A DNA stretch of 64,000 nt from contig JAJCZU010000007.1 of assembly GCA_029262235.1 (NCBI GenBank), forward strand, positions 1-64,000. Reading direction: 5' to 3'. The translations under genes and the position numbers were made by a program. This DNA is from Candidatus Eiseniibacteriota bacterium (GTDB lineage: Bacteria; Orphanbacterota; Orphanbacteria; Orphanbacterales; Orphanbacteraceae). The notes under the pieces were generated by a model that saw nothing but the letters and a program-made list of their open reading frames with translations, was not told the DNA's origin and searched no databases. How positions within the stretch are numbered: the first letter of the stretch is position 1; every line of letters begins with the position of its first letter. Shown piece after piece: positions 1-7,264 of this stretch.

Positions 1-68
1 CCCTTTGGTGGACGGGGGCCCCGGTGATCTGTTTTCGCCTCCCCTGTCTGCTGTGCCGACTGGGCCAT

Positions 69-82
69 GGCTATGGATAGCC
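69..82. repeat. Short perfect inverted repeat upstream of the sigma gene
   Basis: The bases GGCTAT-GG-ATAGCC form a perfect 14-base palindrome about 95 bases before the proposed sigma-factor start. It could be an operator for the sigma operon, but no regulator or promoter can be tied to it from sequence alone. The rest of bases 1-174 is pyrimidine-rich and shows nothing else I can support. Confidence 0.3.
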
Positions 83-174
83 ACGCTCCCCCCCACCACC
101 CCCCCAGCTCACCTCGCACTTTTTTGCGACCTTTCCCCTCACTCATTGCGTCTCTACATCGAAAGGCGGAATGG

Positions 175-801
175 ATGGTTCGAGATCGAGATCAACAGTG
201 GGAGCGTCTCTGGGGGCTTCTGGCGCCGATACACGACCAGGCTTTGTCGTCGGCCCGGGCGCTCTGCAAGAGCTCCGACGAGGGGAACGATCTCTTTCAA
301 GACACCATTCTCCGTGCATTCGACAAGCTCGACACCCTTCGCGACGAGTCGCGTTTCCGGGCCTGGTTTTACGCCGTACTCCTCTCGCGGCATCGAACCC
401 GATACCGGCGCCGATTCTGGAAGCGACTTCTTCCTCTCGAGAACGAGCTCGAAGAGGGGCGCGAACCGGCCGGCGACGACGGGACGAGAGACATCGAATC
501 ACGGGCAGGAGCAGAGCGGGCGGCCCGGGCCCTCGCGACACTCCCCGCCGCGCAGCGAGAAGCGTTCGTGCTCCACGACCTGGACGGGTTCACGATCGCC
601 GAGGTCGCGGCGATGCAGTCGAAAAGCATTTCAGCTGTGAAGTCCCGACTTGCGAGAGGGCGGGAGAGGCTTCGCAAATATTACAGGCGGCTCGGGCTCG
701 CGGACGAATTCGCGAGCGAAACAAACCGATCGCAATCGAACAAGGAGGAGCGCGATGAGACGTCATACTCACTCAAATGCGCACGATCCTCGACAGGATA
801 G
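175..801 (+). CDS. RNA polymerase sigma factor, ECF family
   Basis: This is a small sigma-70 family factor that would direct RNA polymerase to a specialised promoter set. Region 2 is visible as the stretch around LFQDTILRAFDKLDTLRDES followed by a FRAWFYAVLLSRHR helix. Region 4 is the LPAAQREAFVLHDLDGFTIA helix-turn-helix with the KSRLARGRERLRKYY recognition end. There are in-frame ATGs further upstream, but they code a Pro/His-rich leader not typical of the family. ATG 175 is preceded by AAAGGCGGA and gives about 208 residues, normal for an ECF factor. Its last 47 bases overlap the next gene, so the two are very likely co-expressed. The subgroup cannot be assigned by eye. Confidence 0.88.
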   Translation: MVRDRDQQWERLWGLLAPIHDQALSSARALCKSSDEGNDLFQDTILRAFDKLDTLRDESRFRAWFYAVLLSRHRTRYRRRFWKRLLPLENELEEGREPAGDDGTRDIESRAGAERAARALATLPAAQREAFVLHDLDGFTIAEVAAMQSKSISAVKSRLARGRERLRKYYRRLGLADEFASETNRSQSNKEERDETSYSLKCARSSTG

Positions 802-1747
802 CAATCCCTCCGGCAGCGACCCCGCGCGCGTGATGAAGGACGATTTGCGATCTCTGCGCGAGATGCGGACGCACGACATGCCGGGATGGGAAAGTACGAA
901 ACGAACATTGGCGGCGAAATGCCGTACCAATAATGAAAGGAACGCAATCATGCGAACCGTAAACGATATGAATGATCGACGCTGGTTCAAGCCCGTGCTG
1001 GTCGGCGCCTTCGCCGCGCTGCTTCTTCTCGTGATTCCGATTTCGTACGAACGAACCACCGGACACACGGTAACGATGGATCTTGCCATTCCGAATTATC
1101 ACGACGGTCAGATCCAGACCCTCGCGAACGAACTGGCCGACGTGCTCGAGGCGACCGAACTTCGGATCGAGCCTCGACTCGGCCATGAGGGGCAGTTCGC
1201 GCTGATCGCGAGCACCGACTCGAAGAGCGGGCCCTATGTGAAGCGCGTATCGAATGCCTTTGCGGCCGCGGTCGGCGAGCGCGGTATCGACGCCGAAGCT
1301 TCGATCGAACCCGTACGCACGGAGATCTCGAGCAACGCCTACGCATTCGGACGTGAATGCGTTCTGCGCCTGAGCCTCGACACCGCCGGGCGTTTCGAGG
1401 ACGAAATCGAAGAAGACATTCGCCAGCAGATCATCGCGTCCGGTTGCTGCGACAATCCGCAGGTCTCCTACTCCGATCAGGGCGCCGTCAAGATCATCAG
1501 CATCGAGAACGAAGACGGCACGTCCGCGTGCATCGGCGGACTCACGATGGAAACGCTCAACGGAAACTTCGAGCTCGAGTTCGACGGCGAAGCGACGGGC
1601 GACATTCACATGATCAAGATGGAAGAGCTCGACGGCCTGACCGACGCCGACAAAGCCGAGGCGATCAAGCGCATCCTAAGCGAACAGGGCCTCGACTGGA
1701 GCAGCGTCACCGTCGAAGACGGCCTCGTCGACATCAAAGTCGAGTAG
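755..1747 (+). CDS. Single-pass membrane protein, candidate anti-sigma partner
   Basis: The gene starts inside the end of the sigma gene, with a near-perfect Shine-Dalgarno AAGGAGGAG at 742-750. The 330-residue product has a charged N-terminal part (about 1-78, predicted cytoplasmic), one membrane segment at about 79-98 (VLVGAFAALLLLVIPISY) and an acidic soluble C-terminal part with a Cys pair (GCCDN). That topology and the position next to an ECF sigma factor fit an anti-sigma factor or membrane sensor. I see no zinc-finger HxxxCxxC motif, so it is not the common ZAS type. No family is recognised; the anti-sigma role is inference from context. Confidence 0.6.
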   Translation: MRRHTHSNAHDPRQDSNPSGSDPARVMKDDLRSLREMRTHDMPGWESTKRTLAAKCRTNNERNAIMRTVNDMNDRRWFKPVLVGAFAALLLLVIPISYERTTGHTVTMDLAIPNYHDGQIQTLANELADVLEATELRIEPRLGHEGQFALIASTDSKSGPYVKRVSNAFAAAVGERGIDAEASIEPVRTEISSNAYAFGRECVLRLSLDTAGRFEDEIEEDIRQQIIASGCCDNPQVSYSDQGAVKIISIENEDGTSACIGGLTMETLNGNFELEFDGEATGDIHMIKMEELDGLTDADKAEAIKRILSEQGLDWSSVTVEDGLVDIKVE

Positions 1748-1774
1748 TCACAGCGCTCATCTCCGAAAATATTC

Positions 1775-1804
1775 GAGCCCGGAAGGAATCGCTCCTCCGG
1801 GCTC
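1775..1804 (+). terminator. Hairpin terminator after the sigma operon
   Basis: GAGCCCGGA pairs perfectly with TCCGGGCTC around a 12-base loop, starting 27 bases after the stop codon of the membrane protein. It is followed by a pyrimidine run (CTCTTCTCTT) rather than a pure T-tract, so it may be an imperfect intrinsic terminator. It leads directly into the CT-rich part of repeat element A. Confidence 0.55.
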
Positions 1805-1805
1805 G

Positions 1806-2119
1806 CTCTTCTCTTCCGCCCTCTTCTCCCCCTCCTCTTCCCGCCTCTTCTCTTCCTCCCCTCTTCCCTCTTCCCCCCTCTTCATTCCTCACTCTCTACA
1901 AGCATGTCGACGCGCTGGGCCGGGTGCGTGACCGGGCCCCCGGAGCTGAGCCCCATTGGAGGACCGCGGGCACGGCGTTCCCGTTTCGAGTCCCATTCAA
2001 GACGGTCCGACAGGGCGAAGCGAGGAGGAGCCGGTCACGTACCCGGCCCAACACGTCTGTCGTGCGCGGCACGGCGAGGAGGAGCCGGTCACGTACCCGG
2101 CCCAACACGTCTGTCGTGC
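1806..2119 (+). repeat. Dispersed structured element, copy A (CT tract plus inverted arms)
   Basis: This gene-free stretch between two convergent genes has the following layout. A polypyrimidine tract runs from 1806 to 1895. The 5' arm is at 1914-1935. Core box 1, TGAGCCCCATTGGAGG, is at 1947-1962. A variable 46-base segment follows. Core box 2 starts with GACAGGGCGAAG at 2009 and runs into a CGAGGAG-AGCC stretch. The 3' arm at 2031-2052 is complementary to the 5' arm at 20 of 22 positions. A second copy at 41909-42183 has the same core boxes, the same spacing (45 against 46 bases) and the same CT tract, but different arm sequences that again pair with each other. It is not a known element that I recognise. 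Confidence 0.75.
2020..2119 (+). repeat. Tandem 46-base repeat, period 54, inside element A
   Basis: The segment at 2020-2065 is repeated exactly at 2074-2119. It includes the end of core box 2 and the whole 3' arm, so copy A of the element carries two identical 3' arms that could each pair with the single 5' arm at 1914-1935. Copy B of the element lacks this duplication. Two units are too few, and too tightly spaced, for a CRISPR array. Confidence 0.85.
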
Positions 2120-2120
2120 C

Positions 2121-2675
2121 CTACTTCCCGCCCCAATCCTCTTTCAGGATCGCCCATCGTTCGTGATCGCGCCACTGGCCGGCAATTTTCAGGTAGCGCC
2201 GCGAGTATCCTTCGCGCGTGAAGCCCGCTCGCTGCACGAGTGCGATCGAGGCCTCGTTCGTCGGCTGAATGTTGGCTTCCACGCGATGCAGTTTCATCTC
2301 GCGAAACGCGTACCGGAGCGCGAGCGTGAGTCCCTCGGTCATGTAGCCGCGGCGCGCAAACGGGCTGCCGATCCAGTACCCCATGTAGGCGCTCTGAAAA
2401 CAGCCGCGGATAATCTCGCTGAGCGTAATGACGCCGACGATGGCGCCGTCTTCGGTGCGACAAAGGAGAAAGCGCTTTACGCTTTCGAGGTTGGCGGTCA
2501 TTTGAAATCGGGTGAACGCCTCGGAACCGTACGGGTCGAATCCTTTCGGCGGCGTCGGTTCCCAGGCCTTGTGGAAGCGTTTGCTCTTCTGCCTGAGCCT
2601 CACGAACTCATCCCGGTCGGCCATGACGGGGTAACGGATGAGCACGGTTTTTCCTGTCTGCAGCACGTCGTTCAA
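2121..2675 (-). CDS. GNAT acetyltransferase, RimJ/RimL type
   Basis: The 184-residue product has the RimJ/RimL layout: an N-terminal strand VLIRYPVMADRDEFV, a central strand AIVGVITLSEI, the acetyl-CoA loop region GYWIGSPFARRGYMTEGLTL, and the C-terminal motif ANIQPTNEASIALVQRAGFT. Such enzymes move an acetyl group from acetyl-CoA to an N-terminal or side-chain amine of a protein or small molecule; the substrate cannot be told here. The start used is TTG at 2675 because no in-frame ATG lies before the first strand. It converges on the sigma operon with repeat element A between them. Confidence 0.85.
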   Translation of the reverse strand: MNDVLQTGKTVLIRYPVMADRDEFVRLRQKSKRFHKAWEPTPPKGFDPYGSEAFTRFQMTANLESVKRFLLCRTEDGAIVGVITLSEIIRGCFQSAYMGYWIGSPFARRGYMTEGLTLALRYAFREMKLHRVEANIQPTNEASIALVQRAGFTREGYSRRYLKIAGQWRDHERWAILKEDWGGK

Positions 2676-2876
2676 GCGGCGAATCCCTTCGAGCGGATCG
2701 TTGACTTTTGTTGAACGAATTGTACCGGGAGACGGGTCGAGAAGAAAGTCATGTCGAAAGAAGAGCTCCGAGATGCCCGCCCTGTTTCGGGCGGGGAGCC
2801 GTATCCAGGACGGACATCATCGGAGCAATCGAGCAGGAACCAGAAATCCAGAGTCAAGTACGTCGCGCTCTTCTAT

Positions 2877-3545
2877 CTAGCGAAAGAGCTCCTTGAACGA
2901 GCCCCACGAAGCCTCTTCGTTCGCCGTTGTCAGCTCGAGACCCGTGAAGAGCCAGTCGCGGGAGCCGGATGCGGCCCCGGGTTGCAGCCAGCCGGAGCCG
3001 GAAAAGACATCAGGGTCGTTTGCGATGGCGGCATTCCCTTTCGAGTCGGAATCATTGTCGAACAGGAACGAACAGCCCGAGCCGTTGGCCTTGTCCGTGA
3101 ATGCGTAGACGCCGTCGCCGCCCCAGCCGACGAGAGTCAGCGTGCCCCCGTTCAGCACGCTCTCCGAAGTGACATGGATGTCGTTTCCGGGCGCGCCCGT
3201 ACAATCGTCGGACTCGACGACATCAACAGAGTACGTAAAGTCGAGATCGATCCATCCCTGTTCCGTAACATCATAGCTGTGGCTCGTGATCTTTCCTCCG
3301 TAGGCGCTGCCCTGAATCGTGAACGACTCCCCGATCGGGTCGTAGGTCAGAAATACCGCGGCGCCGGGATAGTCGAAGCTGAACGTGTACACGGCGTCCG
3401 ACAGCAGGTCGTCGACGCGGAGCCCGTAGGCAGGCGGCGCCTCGGCCCCGTTCGGATGGTCGTGCAGCGCGTACACCTGGCCGAACGCGTCTGCGGCCGG
3501 AAGAGTGAGTGCGGCGAATACAAGTCCAGTCAGAAGCCTTCGCAT
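2877..3545 (-). CDS. Secreted protein of unknown function
   Basis: The chosen ATG has GGAG 10 bases upstream and opens with a clear signal peptide (MRRLLTGLVFAALTLPAADA, cleavage near AFG-Q). The mature part of about 200 residues is rich in Gly, Asp, Ser and aromatic residues, looks all-beta, and has Cys residues in SDDCTG and GSGCSFLF that could form a disulfide. No family is recognised. An extended -10 promoter lies about 65 bases upstream at 3610-3618. The 200 bases between this gene and the acetyltransferase hold nothing recognisable. Confidence 0.7.
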   Translation of the reverse strand: MRRLLTGLVFAALTLPAADAFGQVYALHDHPNGAEAPPAYGLRVDDLLSDAVYTFSFDYPGAAVFLTYDPIGESFTIQGSAYGGKITSHSYDVTEQGWIDLDFTYSVDVVESDDCTGAPGNDIHVTSESVLNGGTLTLVGWGGDGVYAFTDKANGSGCSFLFDNDSDSKGNAAIANDPDVFSGSGWLQPGAASGSRDWLFTGLELTTANEEASWGSFKELFR

Positions 3546-3609
3546 GGTTGTGTTTCTCCAGTTGTATGTTGGCTCGTTAAGCAGGAACCTTCGGGTTGTT
3601 GACGCCTCC

Positions 3610-3618
3610 ATTATACCA
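3610..3618 (-). promoter_or_regulatory. Extended -10 promoter for the secreted-protein gene
   Basis: On the minus strand the bases read TGGTATAAT, a perfect -10 hexamer with the TGn extension that can replace a good -35 box. No convincing -35 hexamer lies 17 bases upstream. Transcription would begin about 55 bases before the ATG at 3545. Confidence 0.55.
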
Positions 3619-3827
3619 AATGCGGTTCCTCATAACTCACAAGTTTTCAATGTGTTACGGGTTATTTTTTGACGCGGAAGCGCCTCATTCCGGCAGAATC
3701 GAACGGCGATCCGGTGCGTTGCGCCGGATTGACAATCTTCGGTCACCGTTGGCCTCGAACCGCCACGATCTGCAATACTCGCATCAGCCGTACTTCACAC
3801 GCACACGGACGCAAGGAGCCGCAGGAA

Positions 3828-4724
3828 GTGCTACCGAATTTCCTCGTGATCGGCGCGGGCCGGTCCGGCACCACATCGCTGCATCACTACCTCGGCAGCC
3901 ACCCGGACGTCTATCTTCCCCGGGTCAAGTCGCCGAGCCACTTCTATTGCAGGGATCGGGCGCCGTCGGAAAACCCCGGGGTCCGGCTCGTGACGCGCAA
4001 CTTTTTCGTGCCGAACGAGGCGGACTATGAAGCGCTCTTCGACGGGGTGCGCGGAGAGAAGGCGATCGGCGAGGTCTCGCCGGCCTATCTCGCTTCGACC
4101 GCGGTTCCGGCGCGCATTGCGGAACGGATTCCGGAGGCCCGCCTGATCGCAATTCTCCGCAACCCGGTCGATCGCGTGTACGCACGATATGTAGCGCGCC
4201 TCAGGGACGGTCTCGAAAACCGGAGCGATTTCGCCGGGATCGTGCGCGAAGAGCGAACGGAGTCCCTGATTCGCGACGACGCCGCCGGCACGTACCTGGC
4301 GGCCGGATTCTGCAGTCACGTTCTGCGGTCCTATTTTGAGAAGTTCAGCCGTGATAAGATAAGGATTCATCTGTTCGAAGATCTGCGGGATGATGCGGCG
4401 CGACTCATGGCGGAGACGTTCGAATTTCTGGGCGTCGACGCGTCGTTCCGGATCGACACGAGGGCGCGCCACAACGCGAGCGGCGGCGTAATACGCAACC
4501 CCCTGCTGCGTGCAATGTGGACGCGTTCCGCCCTGCTCCGCGCACGCGCGCAGCCGTATGTGCCGGGATGGATCCGTGGCCCCGTGTCTGCCGCGGTCAA
4601 GCGTGATCTCGACCGGCGCCCGCTCGACGCGGAACTGCGGGCGGAGCTTACGGCGCTTTACCGCACGGAAATCGAGAAACTGCAGCAGATGTTGAACCGC
4701 GATCTTTCGCACTGGCTGAGATAG
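3828..4724 (+). CDS. Sulfotransferase family protein
   Basis: A PAPS-dependent sulfotransferase of about 298 residues. The 5'-phosphosulfate-binding loop is at residues 7-15 (IGAGRSGTTS), and the 3'-phosphate-binding stretch is ARLIAILRNPVDRVYARY near residue 115, in the form LRdPvdRayS/A. GTG 3828 is used because AAGGAG lies nine bases upstream and the family loop begins within a few residues of the N-terminus; the longer frame upstream has no family likeness. The ending NRDLSHWLR is shared with the paralogue at 6290-7204. The acceptor is probably a carbohydrate or lipid, by context. Confidence 0.85.
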   Translation: MLPNFLVIGAGRSGTTSLHHYLGSHPDVYLPRVKSPSHFYCRDRAPSENPGVRLVTRNFFVPNEADYEALFDGVRGEKAIGEVSPAYLASTAVPARIAERIPEARLIAILRNPVDRVYARYVARLRDGLENRSDFAGIVREERTESLIRDDAAGTYLAAGFCSHVLRSYFEKFSRDKIRIHLFEDLRDDAARLMAETFEFLGVDASFRIDTRARHNASGGVIRNPLLRAMWTRSALLRARAQPYVPGWIRGPVSAAVKRDLDRRPLDAELRAELTALYRTEIEKLQQMLNRDLSHWLR

Positions 4725-4740
4725 AACCGGGAGCGGCACG

Positions 4741-6384
4741 TTGGGAGTTACGATCCGCATACTCGAAGGGTGCCTGCTCGGCTGGGCGTTTCTTCCGTGG
4801 GCGCGCCTGCTCGGTACAGGCTCGCTCCGGCGCATGTTTCCGCGCGCGTTCTTCGCGCTGCTTGCCGCTGGAATCTGTTTTGCCGCCCCCGCCATTCTGC
4901 TCGCGTTCTATTTTCCTCTCGGTTTTCACCTGCTGACCGCGGCCGTCGCGCTCCTGGCGATCGGACTCATGATACGAAACCGTCCGCGGTCGAATGTTTC
5001 GGCGCCGCTTCCTCCCGGAAACGTTTCGGTTGCCGAGTCGATCGAAGCGCTGGCCGACCGGCGGTTCTACTGGAGAAAGTTCGCACGCCACGGACCGATC
5101 TTCAAAATGGCGCAGTTTCATCACAAGGCTATCTGCGTCTTCGGAATCGAACGCGGGCACCGGCTCTTTCGCGAGCGCGCCGATCAGATCGGGCCGTGCC
5201 CCCTCCCGTTTTCCGACGAAGTCGCGGGCGGTTTTCTCCGCTACATGGACGAGGCCACGTACGAAAAGTACGGTCCCCTGTTCCGCAAGGCGTTCTCCGG
5301 GCCGGCAACGGTTACGGCAGCCGGGGTCACGCGCACGTCGGCGCGCGGGCAGCTTGCGTGCATGGCGGCGCAGGCGGGTGCCAGTGAGGGGCGCGGGATG
5401 CGGCCGGGGCCCTTCGTGCAGTCCATCGTGCACGACGCGCTTACGGCATCACTGTTCGGCATCGTTCCCGGCACGCCCGCTGCGGACGAACTCAAAGCGC
5501 TGACGAAAGAGTTCGGCGCGCAGGACCTGAATCAGCGTCTGAACGAAAGAACGAAGTCGGCGCTCGGGAAGCTTCGCGCGGTGATCCGAACAAAAGCGGA
5601 CGGGCTGCGATCGGGCGGCGGCGGCGATGAACCGGCAAACGCGCTTTCCGAACTTCACCGCGTCGACCCGTCCATGCCTGACGATGTGTGCATCGACAAC
5701 CTGCTGTTCATCTTGAAGATTTCCTCGGCGAACGTGTCGTCGCTTCTCCACTGGATTCTGCAGATGCTCGGCGAAAATCAGGAGTGGGTCGTGCGCCTGC
5801 GGAACGAACGCCGGTCCGCGGTCGACTCACGACGACATGACATCGCGAACCGGATCATTATGGAGACGCTCCGCCTCGCGCAGAGCGAATATCTGTACCG
5901 CGCCGTTCATACGGATTTCGAGTTCGAGGGAGTTCGTTTTCCGAAGGGATGGCTGATCCGCCAGTGCGTCTGGGAGAGCCACCGCGATCCCGCGCTGTTC
6001 GACGATCCCGATTCGTTCGATCCCGATCGACATTTGAAGGAAGATTTCCCGAAGCAGGCGTACTCGCCGTTCGGGTGCCCGCATCACGGGTGCAACGGCG
6101 TGGCGCTTACGTATGCGATCGCCAAAACATTCATGGAAGAACTCGCGGAATACGACTGGGATGCGAGTGGGGCCGATCGCGTGGAGCGTGACTTCCGGCA
6201 CTGGAGCCACTGGAGGCCGGGCGCCGCGTTTTCACTGGCTCTCCGCATGGTCCCCGGCGCGAAACCGCCGCTGTACGAAGCCGAAGCGATCAACGCGCGA
6301 CCGGCGTGTCCTGCAGCCAGTGCGACAGATCCCGATCGATCAGATTCTGCAGCTGATTCACATCCTCCCGAAACACATCGATAA
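4741..6384 (+). CDS. Membrane-anchored cytochrome P450 with unusual heme loop
   Basis: A 547-residue P450-like protein, starting at TTG 4741 with GGGAG upstream. Two hydrophobic segments (about 37-56 and 58-78) precede the catalytic domain, which is rare for bacterial P450s. The K-helix ExxR is E375-T-L-R378, and a PERF-like FDPDRH follows. The heme loop is FGCPHHGCNG with Cys451 as the predicted thiolate ligand; the usual Gly of FxxGxR/HxCxG is Pro. The I-helix reads ISSANVSSLLHW and lacks the acid-Thr pair, resembling CYP7/CYP8-type helices. It may therefore catalyse an isomerase, dehydratase or peroxygenase reaction, not a standard O2 monooxygenation. The last 30 or so residues are antisense to the next gene and look like a run-on past a lost stop. 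Confidence 0.8.
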   Translation: MGVTIRILEGCLLGWAFLPWARLLGTGSLRRMFPRAFFALLAAGICFAAPAILLAFYFPLGFHLLTAAVALLAIGLMIRNRPRSNVSAPLPPGNVSVAESIEALADRRFYWRKFARHGPIFKMAQFHHKAICVFGIERGHRLFRERADQIGPCPLPFSDEVAGGFLRYMDEATYEKYGPLFRKAFSGPATVTAAGVTRTSARGQLACMAAQAGASEGRGMRPGPFVQSIVHDALTASLFGIVPGTPAADELKALTKEFGAQDLNQRLNERTKSALGKLRAVIRTKADGLRSGGGGDEPANALSELHRVDPSMPDDVCIDNLLFILKISSANVSSLLHWILQMLGENQEWVVRLRNERRSAVDSRRHDIANRIIMETLRLAQSEYLYRAVHTDFEFEGVRFPKGWLIRQCVWESHRDPALFDDPDSFDPDRHLKEDFPKQAYSPFGCPHHGCNGVALTYAIAKTFMEELAEYDWDASGADRVERDFRHWSHWRPGAAFSLALRMVPGAKPPLYEAEAINARPACPAASATDPDRSDSAADSHPPETHR

Positions 6385-7204
6385 GTTCCGCTCGGATCGC
6401 TGGATCGAGCGCGGGCTTTACGAGCGTGACCGCGCGCAGCGGATGCACGGCATCACGCACGAACTCCGGCCACAGAGGGCGAAGCAGCGTGCGAATCGGG
6501 GCCGTTCGCGTCCACACGAAACGCGCCAGCGGATTCTCGATCATGCCGGTTTCATTGTGCCGGTACGCCGTGTCGGGCGCAAAGCCCGCGTCGACGTTCA
6601 GAAACTCGTAGATCTGTTTCATGAGACCGGGCAGGTCCCGGCGCAGGTCGTCGAACAGAAAGACGCGAATCCGTTCGTGCGGAAACCGTTCGTAATAACC
6701 GCGCAGGAAATGATGATAGCGCCCGCACCCGAGATAGCTTCCGAACGCGACATCGTCCGGGAGAGGAGCGGAAAGTTCTGTGGCGACGACTTCGCGGAAG
6801 TCCGCGCGTGGCTCGAGCCCGTCGCGCCGACGACCGAGATAGTGCGCGTACGCACGATCGATCGGATCGCGAAGAACGGCGATCATCCTGGCCTCGGGGC
6901 ATGCCTCGTGAATCGCGGCGGGCGCGCCGGCCGCCTGCAGATAAACCGGAGAAACTTCGCCGCGCACCTGCCCTCCGCGTGCCCCCGCGAACAGCTTCTC
7001 GTATGCGCTCCGGTCGGACACCCACTGCCGGGCCATCGCGCGGACCCTGGCGTTCTCGCGTGACGGCTGTTTCTCGTGAGAAACGAAGTAGTTGGGCGAC
7101 TTGTGCGGGCAGAGGAAGATGTCCGGGTGCTGCTTCAAACAGTGGTGGAGCGAGGTCGTGCCGCAGCGGCCGGCGCCGATTACGATGAAGTCGGGGAGTG
7201 CCAT
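6290..7204 (-). CDS. Sulfotransferase family protein, paralogue
   Basis: The 304-residue product is a clear paralogue of the sulfotransferase at 3828-4724. It has the phosphosulfate loop IGAGRCGTTSLHH close to the N-terminus, the LRDPIDRAYAHYL motif, the EVSPVYL segment and the NRDLSHWL ending. ATG 7204 is chosen because MALPDFIVIGAG matches the family start. There is no Shine-Dalgarno, but a -10 box lies six bases upstream (7211-7219), so the mRNA may be leaderless. Its 3' end overlaps the P450 gene by 95 bases on the opposite strand. It probably sulfates the product of the surrounding glycan genes. Confidence 0.85.
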   Translation of the reverse strand: MALPDFIVIGAGRCGTTSLHHCLKQHPDIFLCPHKSPNYFVSHEKQPSRENARVRAMARQWVSDRSAYEKLFAGARGGQVRGEVSPVYLQAAGAPAAIHEACPEARMIAVLRDPIDRAYAHYLGRRRDGLEPRADFREVVATELSAPLPDDVAFGSYLGCGRYHHFLRGYYERFPHERIRVFLFDDLRRDLPGLMKQIYEFLNVDAGFAPDTAYRHNETGMIENPLARFVWTRTAPIRTLLRPLWPEFVRDAVHPLRAVTLVKPALDPAIRAELIDVFREDVNQLQNLIDRDLSHWLQDTPVAR

Positions 7205-7210
7205 GGGGCC

Positions 7211-7219
7211 ACTGTACCA
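7211..7219 (-). promoter_or_regulatory. Extended -10 box, possible leaderless promoter
   Basis: The minus strand reads TGGTACAGT, ending six bases before ATG 7204. With that spacing transcription would begin at or next to the ATG. The -35 region is poor. The 60 bases between 7204 and 7265 must hold the promoters for both divergent genes. Confidence 0.4.
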
Positions 7220-7264
7220 AACCGGGCCGGGGATGCGCACATTCCATGGTATCGTGAGGACTCC

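Noticed and set aside
2020-2119. Possible CRISPR array
   Set aside because: Only two 46-base units with an eight-base gap, no variable spacers and no cas genes. It is a tandem duplication of an element arm.
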